From NCBI RefSeq assembly GCF_022376445.1, contig NW_025955532.1, positions 1-22,076 of the forward strand: a stretch of DNA of 22,076 nt, written 5' to 3'. Within the stretch, counting starts at the first letter, position 1. Each line of letters opens with the position of its first letter. This stretch comes from Fomitopsis serialis. Taxonomy: Eukaryota > Basidiomycota > Agaricomycetes > Polyporales > Fomitopsidaceae. Both the position numbers and the translations under genes were made by a program. This document shows, piece by piece, positions 1 through 10,110 of this stretch. Below the pieces are notes generated by a model. That model worked only from the letters and a program-made list of their open reading frames with translations. It ran no database searches and was not told where the DNA came from.

Positions 1-1422
1 AAGAATACATGCTGACCGACTTCCATAGTTGACAGGGATCTCCACGCTGTCGATCGAGAAGATTCGACTTCTTCTCACCTCCCTCCACCCCGAGCTCGCG
101 CCGCCCACGCCTCAGCTCTAGCGCTTCGTTCTCGGAGCGCTCCTTCTCCCGAGCGTCGTCGGTCTGCTCAACGATGACAATGGAGAGCGCCATCGGGCTA
201 TCACGTAGCCACTCCGTTTCGGAGGCGCCGCCCACACCTCCCCCCGTCCCGAATCCGCCGTCACTAACATGCGGGCGACAAAATCATCGTAGACTTCTCT
301 GTCGCCGAAGAAGACTGGGGGCCCGCGTGTGTCCTGTCAGTTGGTCAGTGAATAACCTCCTCCATTCGGGCGCGGTAGTCGCGTGCACTACAAGAACCTC
401 TCGGCCAATGAGGCCATCGGACAACTGTGCAAGTTCCGCGAAGACAGGGAATTTGCGTCTCGTGGAGTGTGGCGGAAAGGACTACCCGAACCTCGTCGCT
501 GTGTGCAGCGCAACGGACACATCCAGCTGTGGGATCTCGCAGCTAAGAAAATGGTCTCGAAGTGGACCACGAAGTCTACCACCGCAATGCAGTGGAACGG
601 CCCGATTCTGACCGTCGGCGGTGAGCGCGGCTCTATACGCCAGTTCGACACGCGCGTATCCGACACGACGAAAATGAGGGAACAGGTCAAGAAGACCATG
701 CGCCACCAGGCGAAAATTAGCAGCCTATCGTGAACATCGACGGGAAGTTCTTGGCGAGCGGTGACGAGAGCGGCCAGGTCCACATCTGGGACCCTCGCCA
801 GGGAATCGCGCCTTTGGAGGTCGGCGAGATGATACAGCGGAGGAAGAAAATCCAGCACGTCGGGGTCATTACGGTATGTAATCCGTCAATCAAACGAGGT
901 GGATGTCGCTGACGTTGCTACTTCAGGCTCTCGCCTGGTGCCATGGCAGCCGAAGACACTGGCGACAGGCGACTCCGCGCTCGACGGCACCGGGACAGTG
1001 CGGATCTGGAACGTGAACGGTTCCGTATCGTCGAATCACCCCGATCGACTCGAGCTCGATGCTCAGATCACCTCTCTTCACTTTTCCCCACATTGCAAAG
1101 AACTCCTGAGCACCCATGGGCCCGGGAAGACAGTACTGGGCACTCGCTTTCGACCCCCATCGACCCCAATACGTGCCCTGACGAGCATGTTCCTTCAAGA
1201 ATCGCCAACTCTGTCCTAGTCCACGCTTTCCCGTCGTTCCGCCGCGTCGCGACTATGGTGGGTGCGAAGGCGAACGTGGCGGGAAGCATCCTCAGCCCGA
1301 ATGGGCAGAGGATCGTACTCGCCGTTCCAGAGGAGAGTAAGTTGAAGGTCTGGGACGTGTGGGGGAAACGCCGGGAACTCAAGCGTTCATCGAGCATGAT
1401 GAGCGCGTGTTCCATCCGGTGA
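1..1422 (+). CDS. Cdc20/Fizzy-family WD40 activator of the APC/C, 5'-incomplete, several frame breaks
   Basis: Proteins of this family bind the anaphase-promoting complex and present substrates for ubiquitination in mitosis or meiosis. WD40 blades are readable as GHIQLWDLAAKKMVSKW (near 515-565), GPILTVGGERGSIRQFDTR (near 598-652), DGKFLASGDESGQVHIWDP (739-795), PWQPKTLATGD then GTVRIWNVNGS (940-1025), and SPNGQRIVLAVPEESKLKVWD (1297-1359). The protein ends in SIR before TGA at 1420-1422, matching the C-terminal Ile-Arg tail that docks on APC/C TPR subunits. A canonical intron lies at 874-926. The frame changes near 455, 512, 730, 944 and between 1115 and 1200. At 730 and 944 restoring one G or one C recovers the family sequence. 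The Ser/Pro-rich stretch from about 33 to 270 may be N-terminal coding sequence; no C-box was seen. The divergent blades could fit an Ama1/Mfr1-type meiotic activator, but this is a guess. Family certain, subtype not. Confidence 0.8.
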
Positions 1423-2547
1423 GGAGCACGCAAGAGCTCGTACGGGGAACGTGCGTACGGACTGGGACAGTTGGTGGGACGCGGATGTGGACTGATAGGA
1501 CGGGGTGCTCGGCGGGGCGGCGGTTTGCTTGAACTGGCATTATTAGCGACAATACTGTAGCCGTAACGCAGGTATACTTGTTGTGTGCATTGATAGGTAG
1601 GTGCATCGTATGTAATTGCAGTCATCTAAGTAGTGTAATTGTAGGCTCCTGAATGGATGTTGTGCTCGTACGAAATTCTGCATCCGAGCCGACCAAGGCT
1701 GTGTATCTTGAAGTCATTGGTACCAGTATGGACGGTAGTCATAGTGCTACATAACTCGCTGCGTGTACGCCAAGCGGGTACCCGCCACAACAATGGAGGT
1801 AGTCGTAACGAACATTGCCTACGGTCAGTGAGATGACTTTCAGATACCTAGCGTCCTCGGACCCGGAGTGTGAGTGCGGGGTTTGTTCGCCCGGCGTACG
1901 AACAAAAGCTAGGAGTGAACAATAGGTTGTTTGCTTCCAGGTAGCAGACTTGCTTTTTGTACCGCAGCGTGCCTTCCCACCACAACTCACATGTAGGAAG
2001 AGAAGAAACGCATGAGCATGGGGCGCGAGCACATGGCGGGGTGGTAGTCAAATTCGCATTCAAATTCGGACATTCGTCGATCATCGTCATTGCCTCGCTG
2101 TAAGTACATACTTATGTACCTCGTAGCTGTGCGTGACGAAAGTCGATATGTCAGGGAGGTGGGTCGCGTTGGTCTCCTATGGTCAAGGTTGTGTGTGGCA
2201 GGCGAGGACTAGAGGGAAGTGTACTACTGCGAGTGATAGGAAGTCGGCATGGGAACCGCCACAGCGAGATGCGATCAGAGTGGCAGCCGATCTCAGGTGT
2301 CCTGGGCAGTCGAGACTCGAGTTGTGACTGACATTCTCATCATGCAGCACCGCCAGCAGTGAGCAGGAGTCTCCATGCGCAGCGGCTGCCCGATACCCTT
2401 CTCCTTCCTTCTCTCCTCCGTTTATTACCGCTGCCCCCGCCTTTATTTCTGCGCCTACCGCGGCTGCTAGCTCCTGGAGAGCGATTCTCTTAGGGCTCAC
2501 AGAGTGCCATCGTCCACCCTGTCGCCAGCTTCGCGTAGCCCGCAGAC
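1423..2547. other. Intergenic region, no gene recognised
   Basis: This 1.1-kb stretch separates the Cdc20-like gene from the membrane-protein gene, both on the plus strand. Open frames on both strands are short and resemble no protein family I know. It presumably holds the 3' end of the first transcript and the promoter of the second. The last 150 nt before 2548 are pyrimidine-rich, as is common upstream of fungal transcription starts. No convincing TATA box, RNA gene or repeat was seen. Confidence 0.6.
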
Positions 2548-4897
2548 ATGGCCGACCCCCAGTCGCCAGGGGGCTCCGCCAGTCTCTCTCAGTCCACTTC
2601 CGCAGCGACCTCTTCAAATCCAGTCTATTTTCAATCTTCGGTCACCCCGTCATCCACTTCTGGCCAGCCTGTGGTCTGCACAACTACGGTTACCGTCTAT
2701 CCGTGGTCCACTAGCAGCAGCAGTCCGAGGGTCACCATCGTAGGCGGCTCATCCTCCAGTGTTTCTCAGTCGTTTTCAACGTCTGCCTCGGCATCTACGG
2801 TGTCCGCCTTGACGTCTACGACGTCCAGTGCGTCGTATGCGTGAGTGATTCTGTCCTGATTCACGTCGTCCACTGACAAGCGAGCGCGCCCCAGTGTCAG
2901 CAGCACTTCTGCGCAACCATCCACCGACGCAAGTGTGTCGTATTCTTCTGTCGCCCCCCCTCCGTCAAGCGTGTCATATTCTTCTGTCGCGCCCCCTCAG
3001 TCAAGCGACCCTGCTTCTTCCGCGTCGTCTGCTGCCTTCGCTGCCGCACCGTCTGTAACACATTCGTCCGCATCCTCTGCCCCCACCCCATTCATCGCCG
3101 CGCCGTCATCGTCCGACTCCGCCGACTCTGCTGCAGACGTGCAGACCGTAGAAGCTGTCTCGTCTGATGCCGCAAACCCGACGACAAGGTGTGTGTATGC
3201 TTCATACGCATATGCTATTGATCGCAGCACGAAGCGGTGGGACACGCATCATAGCCGCGACGCCGTGCCGTGGCAGACCTTCAGAATGCTTGTCGGTCTG
3301 GGTGGCGCAAATATGCAGTTGAGGTTACACATAGGTGCCACGATCACCGTGTGGTCAGGCCAGCACTCGTCCGCGCAACTCATGGTCTCGGGAGTCGCAC
3401 TTTGATGCAATGACTGAGCCCGGTCCTCTGCCAGCTCACTGAGCAATGGTGTTCATGCCACCCAGGAAAACCGCGTTTCTGAAGGTCTCTATCTCAGGCT
3501 TTCTACGGTGAACAGTGCTTGCACAGGGTTGAATGTGCTCATGTGGTATGAACACCCGCTCCTCGCAATCGAGAAGCGAAGATAGCCGGCAGGATACCAG
3601 CACGGTATTCAGTCAGCAGCGGGGAATCCTCGAGCCCTCTTGGCGTTGGAGCAGCTACCACTCATGGCGCAAACACTGGCAACCCCTGTGCATGCACTAG
3701 ACGAGAGAGTTCTGTTTTACTGTCTTCATTGCCCCTCCGCTTCACGCTGAAATCAACACTATGTCTACGTTGTGCACTGGTGGCTGACAACGGTATCGAT
3801 AGCGACGACGGCTCTGGAGCAATCGCTACTTCGGCTAGCGCGATCGCCTCGTCCACCCTTACACCCACTCTATTAGGCACCATCCCGGGACCTGATGGGA
3901 TAGGCAGCACGTCCTCTGTAGATGCCTTGCCATCACCCAGCTCTTCAGTCGGAGCCAGCAACAGCAACAACTCGAGCAGCGGCACGATGAACGCCGCGGG
4001 AACAAACAGCCAAAGGTACGTGTCCCTGCATGCCGCGTTTCCGCCATCACCTCACCGCTTTCCAGTGCCGCCTCCAAACGCGGGGTCATCGCCGGTGCTG
4101 CCGTAGGCAGCACTCTCGGGCTCCTCGTTCTGATCATCGCCGTTCTCTTCTTCCTGCGCCGGCGTGCCCAGCGCTCACGCGCCACCGCCTCGCGCCCGCT
4201 GAAGAAGTACTTCAGCTCTCAAGGGAGCGTGCTGGGGTGGGGCCCGGACCCATTCGACCGGAGCACGGCCATCGAGTCCGTGCGCACTGCCGCAGACGCG
4301 TTCCGTGGCCCAGGTATGATCCAACACGTGAGCCCCGCGCCGAGCGTCTACTCCGCACGCACGATCATCCAGAACATGTCGCGCCCGCCGCAGATCCCGC
4401 CCTTCGACCAGGGCGTGGGAGACGCGGGAGGAGGAGGATTCGGGCTGGGCGACACGACGCCGCGCTCGTGGACGACGTTCCAGCAGCAGCGCTCGCCCCT
4501 GCGAAATAGCACGTCGTCGGCGGGGATGAACGCGCGCTCGCCCTCAATAGCTGTGCCCCTCATGTCACTCACTACGAGCGACGCCTACCCGCTCTTCAGC
4601 CCGCCCGCGATGTCCGTGGTAAGCTCCGTGCCCGGCCCGACAAACTTCGACTCGAACCGCTCTTCCAAGGCTTCCTCGAGCTTCTACTACACGGGCAACG
4701 CGGACAACCCTGGTCTACCTCGTGGACGGAGCCTTGCCGACTCCGTCGACCCGTTCCGCGACTCCGTGGTGATAGGCGGCGGAGGTAGCAGCGGGTCTGG
4801 CGAGCGGAGACGGTCCCTCGCGGACAGCGTTGATCCGTTCAGGGACACTGCGGGCACGCATTCGGGCATGTACTCGCCGCCGGGGCGCGCGCTGTAG
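2548..4897 (+). CDS. Ser/Thr-rich single-pass membrane protein (Mid2/WSC-like architecture)
   Basis: Proposed exons are 2548-2840, 2895-3188, 3617-4015 and 4066-4897, giving about 605 aa. Introns 2841-2894 and 4016-4065 are well supported and in phase. The third intron (3189-3616, 428 nt) is unusually long and its acceptor is a best guess. The N-terminal half is rich in Ser, Thr, Ala and Pro, as in O-mannosylated cell-surface stalks, and includes a Cys-Thr-Thr-Thr-Val-Thr-Val stretch. One hydrophobic helix (GVIAGAAVGSTLGLLVLIIA, then VLFFL; about 4082-4156) is followed by the stop-transfer RRRAQRSR. The roughly 245-residue tail is cytoplasmic by the positive-inside rule and contains three DPF motifs and a duplicated RSLADSVDPFRD element. 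No signal peptide follows the chosen Met, so the helix may act as a signal anchor or an upstream exon is missing. The architecture resembles fungal wall-stress sensors, but no Mid2 or WSC domain signature is certain. Function is inferred only. Confidence 0.75.
2935..3006 (+). repeat. Two tandem 36-nt coding repeats
   Basis: Two adjacent 36-nt units (2935-2970 and 2971-3006) each encode VSYSSVAPP, one variable residue, then SS. They lie in the extracellular Ser/Pro-rich stalk and differ at only a few bases, which suggests a fairly recent slippage duplication. The copy number may vary among strains. Confidence 0.85.
4727..4849 (+). repeat. Diverged coding repeat RSLADSVDPFRD in the cytoplasmic tail
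   Basis: Copies at 4727-4765 and 4811-4849 encode 13-residue segments that agree at 12 positions, differing only in the last residue (Ser or Thr). Seven of those 12 matching residues use different codons. The amino-acid sequence is therefore kept while the DNA has drifted, which points to selection on a short linear motif. The core DPF also occurs once nearer the membrane at 4247-4255. Confidence 0.85.
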
Positions 4898-6363
4898 TGT
4901 TGCAGGTGTTTAGACCGGGAACGTCTACGGACGACGACGCGGTAACGGCTGCATGCGAATAAACGGATCCAATCAACGACGAAACGTTCCCTTCCCTCTC
5001 CTTCCCTCTGCACACTCTCGAGTGTTTCTGCCACAATCTCCACTTGACGCGCTCGCTCGACGCGAGCAGTGTGGGGACATGCGTCCTCCGCGAGGCGTGT
5101 TCTTCATCCTGTCTCCCCTTGGACCTTCGCTCTTCGCAGATGTATGACTGAGTTAAACCTGACCTTTGAGCTGCCGGCTGCTCTTCCGTTTCTCTCTTCT
5201 TTCGCCTTCGCTCCGGACCGGAATAAGAACTCATGTGCAGTCCACTGTATTAACACCTGTCTCTGCTTAGCTACGTAGGCGCACCTGTCCATGTTACTGT
5301 CAGTCCTTAGTTGGTCCATAATCGATCTTTACATTAATCTCGTGTGCTCAGCGCTCCGCACTCTGACATGGACATGCGAATGAATGTGAATGAAGAACTA
5401 CGCTACCCTTTTAAATCTCCTTTTAGCCAGCGACGGAGACTGACTGTACTCAATGGACTTCGCACGACTTCAATTTCCCTACCATAGTCCTCTCCCCTCC
5501 GAATCTAGACAACTGCAAGCACAGTCCGCCTCTTGCCCCTCATCTGGAGCTGGGAGTGGCTCCCCGGGTTGGTCAATACTGACCAACTGAGGCCATTGAA
5601 GATCTTTCGGACGCAATCAGTGCCAGTGACTGAAGCAGCATCGATACCACTAGCAAACACACTCGCGATGTACAAGCTGCGGTTCACAGTTCACGATACG
5701 GAGTATAATGTATGTTCTTTTCATGCAGATCTTGAAGCAGAAACCCTCATTGCGCGGTCACGTGAACGGACGGTACACGGTCGCGGCGTTTGGAGCCAAC
5801 ACGAAGCCGAAATGTCGATGCGGTGGAGACGCCGCGTGTTCGCTAAAGATGGATCGACAAAGTCACAACAACTCGGAGGATATTGGATTAGGCCAGGGAC
5901 TTGCAGAACAGGAGTGAGGCCACTGCAGAACGAGCAAAGCGACTGATGAACGAGCACAACAAGCATAGCGACTCAAGAGCGAGAATGAGACCACAAAACG
6001 AGCATATCGACTAGAGAACAAAGAGAACTCAATACGAGATCGAGGACGTGGGCGTGGGATGCGAACGAGGAAAATAGCCAGTGGACCGATGAAGACAAGG
6101 ACGACCAGTTAGAGGCCATAACCCTCACCAGCACGCCCCATCCCCCGGTATCCTACATCCCACGCCACACACGCCTCCCCCATCCCGGAAGCAACGGTTA
6201 TACCCCGCCCTCAAAAATCGCGCCCGAGCTCAACACCTTCCTGTGATAACGAGGTATAGTGGATGTTCATGTGATCCTGAGTACACTGATATGAGCCATG
6301 TTCCCCTTGGACGAGCAAATTACCGGTATGACCTTTTTTGTAGATGCCCCGAACCATACGCGA
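4898..6363. other. Intergenic region between convergent genes, no gene recognised
   Basis: The membrane-protein gene and the Nudix gene converge on this 1.5-kb stretch. Several frames of 60-137 codons are open, the longest at 5533-5946 on the plus strand, but none shows a known domain, a convincing start context or consistent intron structure. The part from about 5920 to 6060 is rich in A, G and C with degenerate repeats. The part from about 6110 to 6240 is C-rich and of low complexity. An eroded element fragment or a non-coding transcript is possible but not shown. Confidence 0.5.
5929..6012 (+). repeat. Degenerate tandem-like repeats
   Basis: Segments beginning AACGAGCA and ending CGACT recur at 5929-5944, 5949-5973 and 5997-6012, embedded in purine-rich sequence. 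The units differ in length and spacing, so this is a decayed simple repeat rather than a regular array. No function is evident. Confidence 0.4.
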
Positions 6364-7440
6364 TTACTCGACCTCCGTTCTCGTCTCTTGTTGCTCAGCA
6401 GCAGCAGCAGCCATCTGCTCCATGTGTGCCTTCGTCTGCAACCACAGTTTATACGCCATGCGCAACATCACCGCATATTGGTCCAGCCCACACTGGCACA
6501 GCCTCTCAGATGCGTCGTCGACCTCGAGCAGGTGGCTCTGGTACTCCTTCTCGTCCGGCATGCCCGTGTCCGCCTGATGCACCTACGATCATCCACGCAG
6601 ACCATGATGCATGAGCGCCGGCAGTCGCTGCAACCAGTGCGACTCACAGCATCCGCAGATATCTGCCCGATGTACCAGAATGTGAGGTATTCCCCGCCGC
6701 GGTCCCCGGCCCAGACCTGGCCCTCGGGGAGTTGTCGATTCCGGGGCCCCCATGCGTGAGTCGAGATATAGAATGGCTCCGTAGATGGGAGAGTGCCGTG
6801 CACACGCTCAGCCGGGGGAATGGGCGCGTTCGTTGGTAGGTACAGTGGCAGAAAATCGACTTGGTAGCCAGACTGCTCCAACAGAAAACGGACCACGGAC
6901 GACAGAAGTGAGTATATGCACGCACCCTTTAGCACCGGTCGATCAACGCGCGACGACAACACATCGGCGCACCTCCTCGTACGCCTCTCTGAGCGCCGTC
7001 TGCTCGAGGCTCTCGCCCACGTCTTTGCGGCCCTTCGGGAGGAACCAGCCGTTGCCTCGGGGATCGTACAGCAAGAGGACCTTGCCCGTCGCGGGCTGAA
7101 GGACGACCATGCCCGCGCCGGTCATGAAGTCGGAGCAGAACCAGTAGCTGTTGCGCACCGTGGGCGTGGAGTGCTCGGAGAGCGCGATGCCTCCGTCGGG
7201 TGGTCTGCGCGGGACAGATTCGCGCTTTCGTTGGGCGGGTCGGGCTGCAAAAGCATTGCTAGTGGGATGAGCGGACGAGCTGGAGGCGGTGTGGCGTCGG
7301 GTCGCAGAGGCTTGGTGGGAGGAGGACGGTCCTGCGGAGCGCAACGACTCCCGTGGCTGTCTGGCGGTCGAAGAGGGAGTTGAAGTAGACGGTTGAGAAC
7401 GCCCACGGATCCGAAGTGCGGAATATATGGTATCCATCAT
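6364..7440 (-). CDS. Nudix hydrolase domain protein
   Basis: Nudix enzymes hydrolyse nucleoside diphosphates linked to another moiety, using a divalent metal held by the Nudix box. Exons on the minus strand are 7440-6973, 6872-6648 and 6582-6364, giving 303 aa with all junctions in phase 0 and no frame breaks. The first 95 or so residues are Ser/Arg-rich and probably disordered. The domain starts near GMVVLQPATGKVLLLYDP. The complete Nudix box GRKDVGE-x7-REAYEE-SGY spans the first intron, with Gly at about residue 137 and the second metal-binding Glu pair at 155-156. The C-terminal part has LLEVDDA and a helical KLWLQTKAHMEQ segment followed by a short Ala/Gln run. The FLPKG-R preceding the box resembles diphosphoinositol-polyphosphate phosphohydrolases, but substrate cannot be assigned. 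The start codon lies 39 nt from the inverted-repeat element, so its promoter must lie in or beyond that element. Confidence 0.93.
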
Positions 7441-7479
7441 GTCAAGGAGGCTCCTGCAGTTCCAAGTTCGGGATGATTA

Positions 7480-7679
7480 GGGACGTTCAGAGTTCGCTGT
7501 CCGGGCAGCTATCCCGCCAGCTATCCCGTCCAGATTTCCGAGGCTCGACGCCGGCAAAGGCCGACAGCGAGCCCAGCTGTGATCGCGCTCGGGACAGCAG
7601 AGGGCTCGATATCGGCGCGGGCGCTCGGCAACCCGTCGGAACCTAAAAACAAGTGGCTCACCGAGGAAGCCCTAACCCT
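7480..7679 (+). repeat. Left terminal inverted repeat, 200 bp
   Basis: This arm is a perfect reverse complement of 8444-8643; paired positions sum to 16123. It contains two copies of CAGCTATCCCG at 7506-7516 and 7518-7528, a 12-bp spacing typical of protein-binding iterons. Its inner end is CCCTAACCCT, which looks like two telomere-repeat units. A further 12-bp match (7699-7710 with 8432-8443) continues the arm after 19 extra bases on this side. Confidence 0.95.
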
Positions 7680-8443
7680 TGTAACTCGGGCTCTACATAC
7701 CTTACTAGAAATTTAACAAGCCATGCAAGAATATAGCTGTCCTGAAATTTGCTGGTAGACTCTTGCTCGAAAGGGAACCATCCTACTTAACCATAAGTTT
7801 TCGGACATTCGGCTCATATAAGCTATCTGTCTTCGTCAACCAGTAAATCACCGTGTGACAACTACTAAATTCGGTGAGTGTGTGGCTAACGTAACCAGTG
7901 CGACAGTCACCCGCTAGCTAAGTACTACTCCGTTTTTATTCCAGAGACTACCATAGCTCATATTCTATATAGCAGCTGTTGACTCAGCACATATCGATAC
8001 CAAGTGCGCAGAATAAAGCACGGTCACTCACCTGTGACGTTATGTGATCAGTAATTCCGTATTTGGTACTGTATCGGGCCGGGATCTCGGCCGGACATGG
8101 TACTCGGTCAGTCGAGTGCCGTAGGCTCAGTTCCCAGTCTTACGACAAATTACGCATACTAATCGACTCTCACAATCCTCCTCTACCTGCTGATATGTTT
8201 TTAGTGTGATGAACTATACAGTATTCGTGACATGCGTGGTACATCGCTTAGCCGCCCGCGTTCACTCCCCGAACAAAGAATACGATTTGACTCGACATAT
8301 CGCACACAATGTTCCATAGCTTATTCGACCATCACAAACATATTTACAAGAAACAGGTTTGTTTGCTCAATTGGCTTATTATGTGGGCCACCACTTGCCG
8401 AGATCGCCTCACCCGGATCTCCGACCAGGCGTTCTAGTAAGGT

Positions 8444-8643
8444 AGGGTTAGGGCTTCCTCGGTGAGCCACTTGTTTTTAGGTTCCGACGGGTTGCCGAGC
8501 GCCCGCGCCGATATCGAGCCCTCTGCTGTCCCGAGCGCGATCACAGCTGGGCTCGCTGTCGGCCTTTGCCGGCGTCGAGCCTCGGAAATCTGGACGGGAT
8601 AGCTGGCGGGATAGCTGCCCGGACAGCGAACTCTGAACGTCCC
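8444..8643 (-). repeat. Right terminal inverted repeat, 200 bp
   Basis: This is the exact reverse complement of 7480-7679, with the same iterons and the telomere-like AGGGTTAGGG at its inner end (8444-8453). It lacks the 19-nt insertion that interrupts the extended arm on the left side. Confidence 0.95.
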
Positions 8644-9020
8644 GCCACTAGCGCGGGCACGTGCCTACCGAACGGAATGATATATGCAACTATACAACAC
8701 GTCGCCTATACTGTACCGCGAAGCTACTGACCCTCACCGTCACCAGTCCACCACGTAAGTAATACATCCTTGCGCAGCCAGTGCTTGTGCCGAGTCTTGG
8801 AGTAGAGGAAGCGGGTTGCATCCTACAAGTCGCGCGATATCATACCCGTGCCAGTGCTACCCGGGGCGTGCCACTTCTACAGTTCTAGCCCAAGTCTCGG
8901 AGGGTATAACGGTATCACGTAGCATTGAGGAAAGCGAGTTGAAGCAGCCAGTCCTCGAGCGTAAGGATATAGAGTGGGAACTTGAAATGCAATCGTATCT
9001 AGAAGACGTCAGCTAGAACA
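8644..9020. other. Intergenic spacer, nothing recognised
   Basis: This lies between the right arm of the inverted-repeat element and the 3' end of the SRPBCC gene. One 66-codon open frame (8816-9016) has no recognisable features. It probably contains the 3' untranslated end of the minus-strand gene. Confidence 0.6.
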
Positions 9021-9652
9021 TCACCGCTGCAGTTGCTCTGCCCTCTTCTTCAGTCCATCCGCGACCGCCTGGAACCCCTTCATCAAACTGCCATACATGA
9101 ACCACTTGATGAAGTATGCGCCGATGCCACCCATGTCCTCGCGCGTCTCATACAAGGTCTTCCCGTCCTCGACCACACTGAGTGCTTGCCAGCGCTCGGC
9201 ATTCACTAGCCACTTGGGCATGCAGTTGGCCCATGCGATGCGGTGGTTGGTGTGATCGACAGTAGTGATTATCTCCAGTGGTTGCGACGTCGGAGAACGT
9301 GTGAAATCGGAAGAAGGTGGTATGTGGACCTCCATCAAGAGATATGCATTCTCGCGAGCGGTCTGGTCTGGTAGTGGTTCCTTGGTCTTGCCGTCAACGA
9401 TGATCTGCGCATGCCTGCGAGGACGTTAGAGCCTGGTGCGGCGCGTCTAGGTGCATGGAGCCTACACAAATTCATTCCTTAATTCGTTGTAAGCAATGCG
9501 CGATATTATCAATGTACGGGAGAAACTCACCATTCGCCGTAGCTCTGGAAATTGCACAAGACATCCCATACTTTCTCGATGGGCGCGTCGATCACGGAAG
9601 ACGCACTTAGCGTCACAACACCAGCAAATTTAGGCTCTGGTAGGTTTGTCAT
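9021..9652 (-). CDS. SRPBCC / START-like (polyketide cyclase-dehydrase type) protein
   Basis: The SRPBCC fold forms a deep hydrophobic pocket that binds lipids, polyketides or other small ligands, with or without catalysis. Exons on the minus strand are 9652-9531 and 9414-9021, joined in phase 2 inside a Trp codon, giving 171 aa without frame breaks. The first strand and helix read VVTLSASSVIDAPIEKVWDV, the usual SRPBCC opening in which 'idAPiekVWdvl' leads into the Trp of 'SYGEW'. Later come ITTVDHTNHRIAWANCMPKW and a long C-terminal helix (MYGSLMKGFQAVADGLKKRA), matching the fold's closing helix. No signal peptide or membrane segment is present, so it is probably cytosolic. It is transcribed divergently from the peptidase gene, with 705 nt between the start codons. 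The ligand is unknown and no pathway partner is evident next to it. Confidence 0.88.
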
Positions 9653-10110
9653 CGGGAGAGATGACCGTAATCAGCTCGCTTATAATCAAGCGTAAGGGCC
9701 TCCCAGCATGCAAGTCGCGGTGAGAAATCGCGAAAGCGACTGGGAAGAACCCCTCGCGCGTCGCGCGACACGAACATCAACAGTTGCCTTATTAAGACGG
9801 GCACGTGGGGCGCGCGTCTTGGATCGACTCATCTGAGATGCTGCCCTCTCAGTCCTTCTAAACGGTACCTAGGCTGCGAAGGAAATGTATAGTGTACACC
9901 GCACCGAGAGGTATGCGCTTCGAATACGTATGTAGATCTCAGAGAGTACGGAATCCTGCTAGTAACCTGGCCGCCTTAGTAGCACCGGGATCGATACATA
10001 TCAATATCTTCAACATCGCGTCATGGCGCCCTACTAACTTACCCTGTTACCTATTTACAGCGATCTGTACCGAAATGTCCTTCAGCTCGACATTACACAT
10101 GCACAGCGAT

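Larger units (their letters stand above)
7480..8643. mobile_element. Non-autonomous inverted-repeat DNA element (foldback/MITE-like)
   Basis: The element is 1,164 bp, bounded by 200-bp arms that are exact reverse complements (7480-7679 and 8444-8643). Its outer ends read GGGACGTTCAGAG and CTCTGAACGTCCC. The 764-bp interior is more AT-rich than the neighbouring genes and encodes no transposase or other recognisable protein, so mobility would need enzyme supplied in trans. Identical arms suggest recent insertion or gene conversion between arms. No clear target-site duplication is visible: the left flank ends GATGATTA and the right flank begins GCCACTAG. Superfamily is therefore unassigned; hAT- and MULE-like non-autonomous elements are candidates. 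An ancestral inverted duplication that never transposed is the alternative. Confidence 0.8.

Noticed and set aside
2935..3006. CRISPR-like or satellite array
   Set aside because: There are only two units, adjacent and in coding frame; this is a protein repeat.
5533..5946. Possible 137-codon protein gene
   Set aside because: No domain, no start context, no conserved pattern, and a different frame is open over the same bases; treated as chance.
7670..8453. Telomere repeats or an internal telomeric site
   Set aside because: Only CCCTAACCCT and its mirror occur, fewer than two full units per arm, as part of the inverted repeat. This is too short to claim telomeric origin.
7472..8651. 8-bp target-site duplication of hAT type at the inverted-repeat element
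   Set aside because: The flanking octamers (GATGATTA or ATGATTAG on the left, GCCACTAG on the right) agree at no more than four positions, no better than chance.
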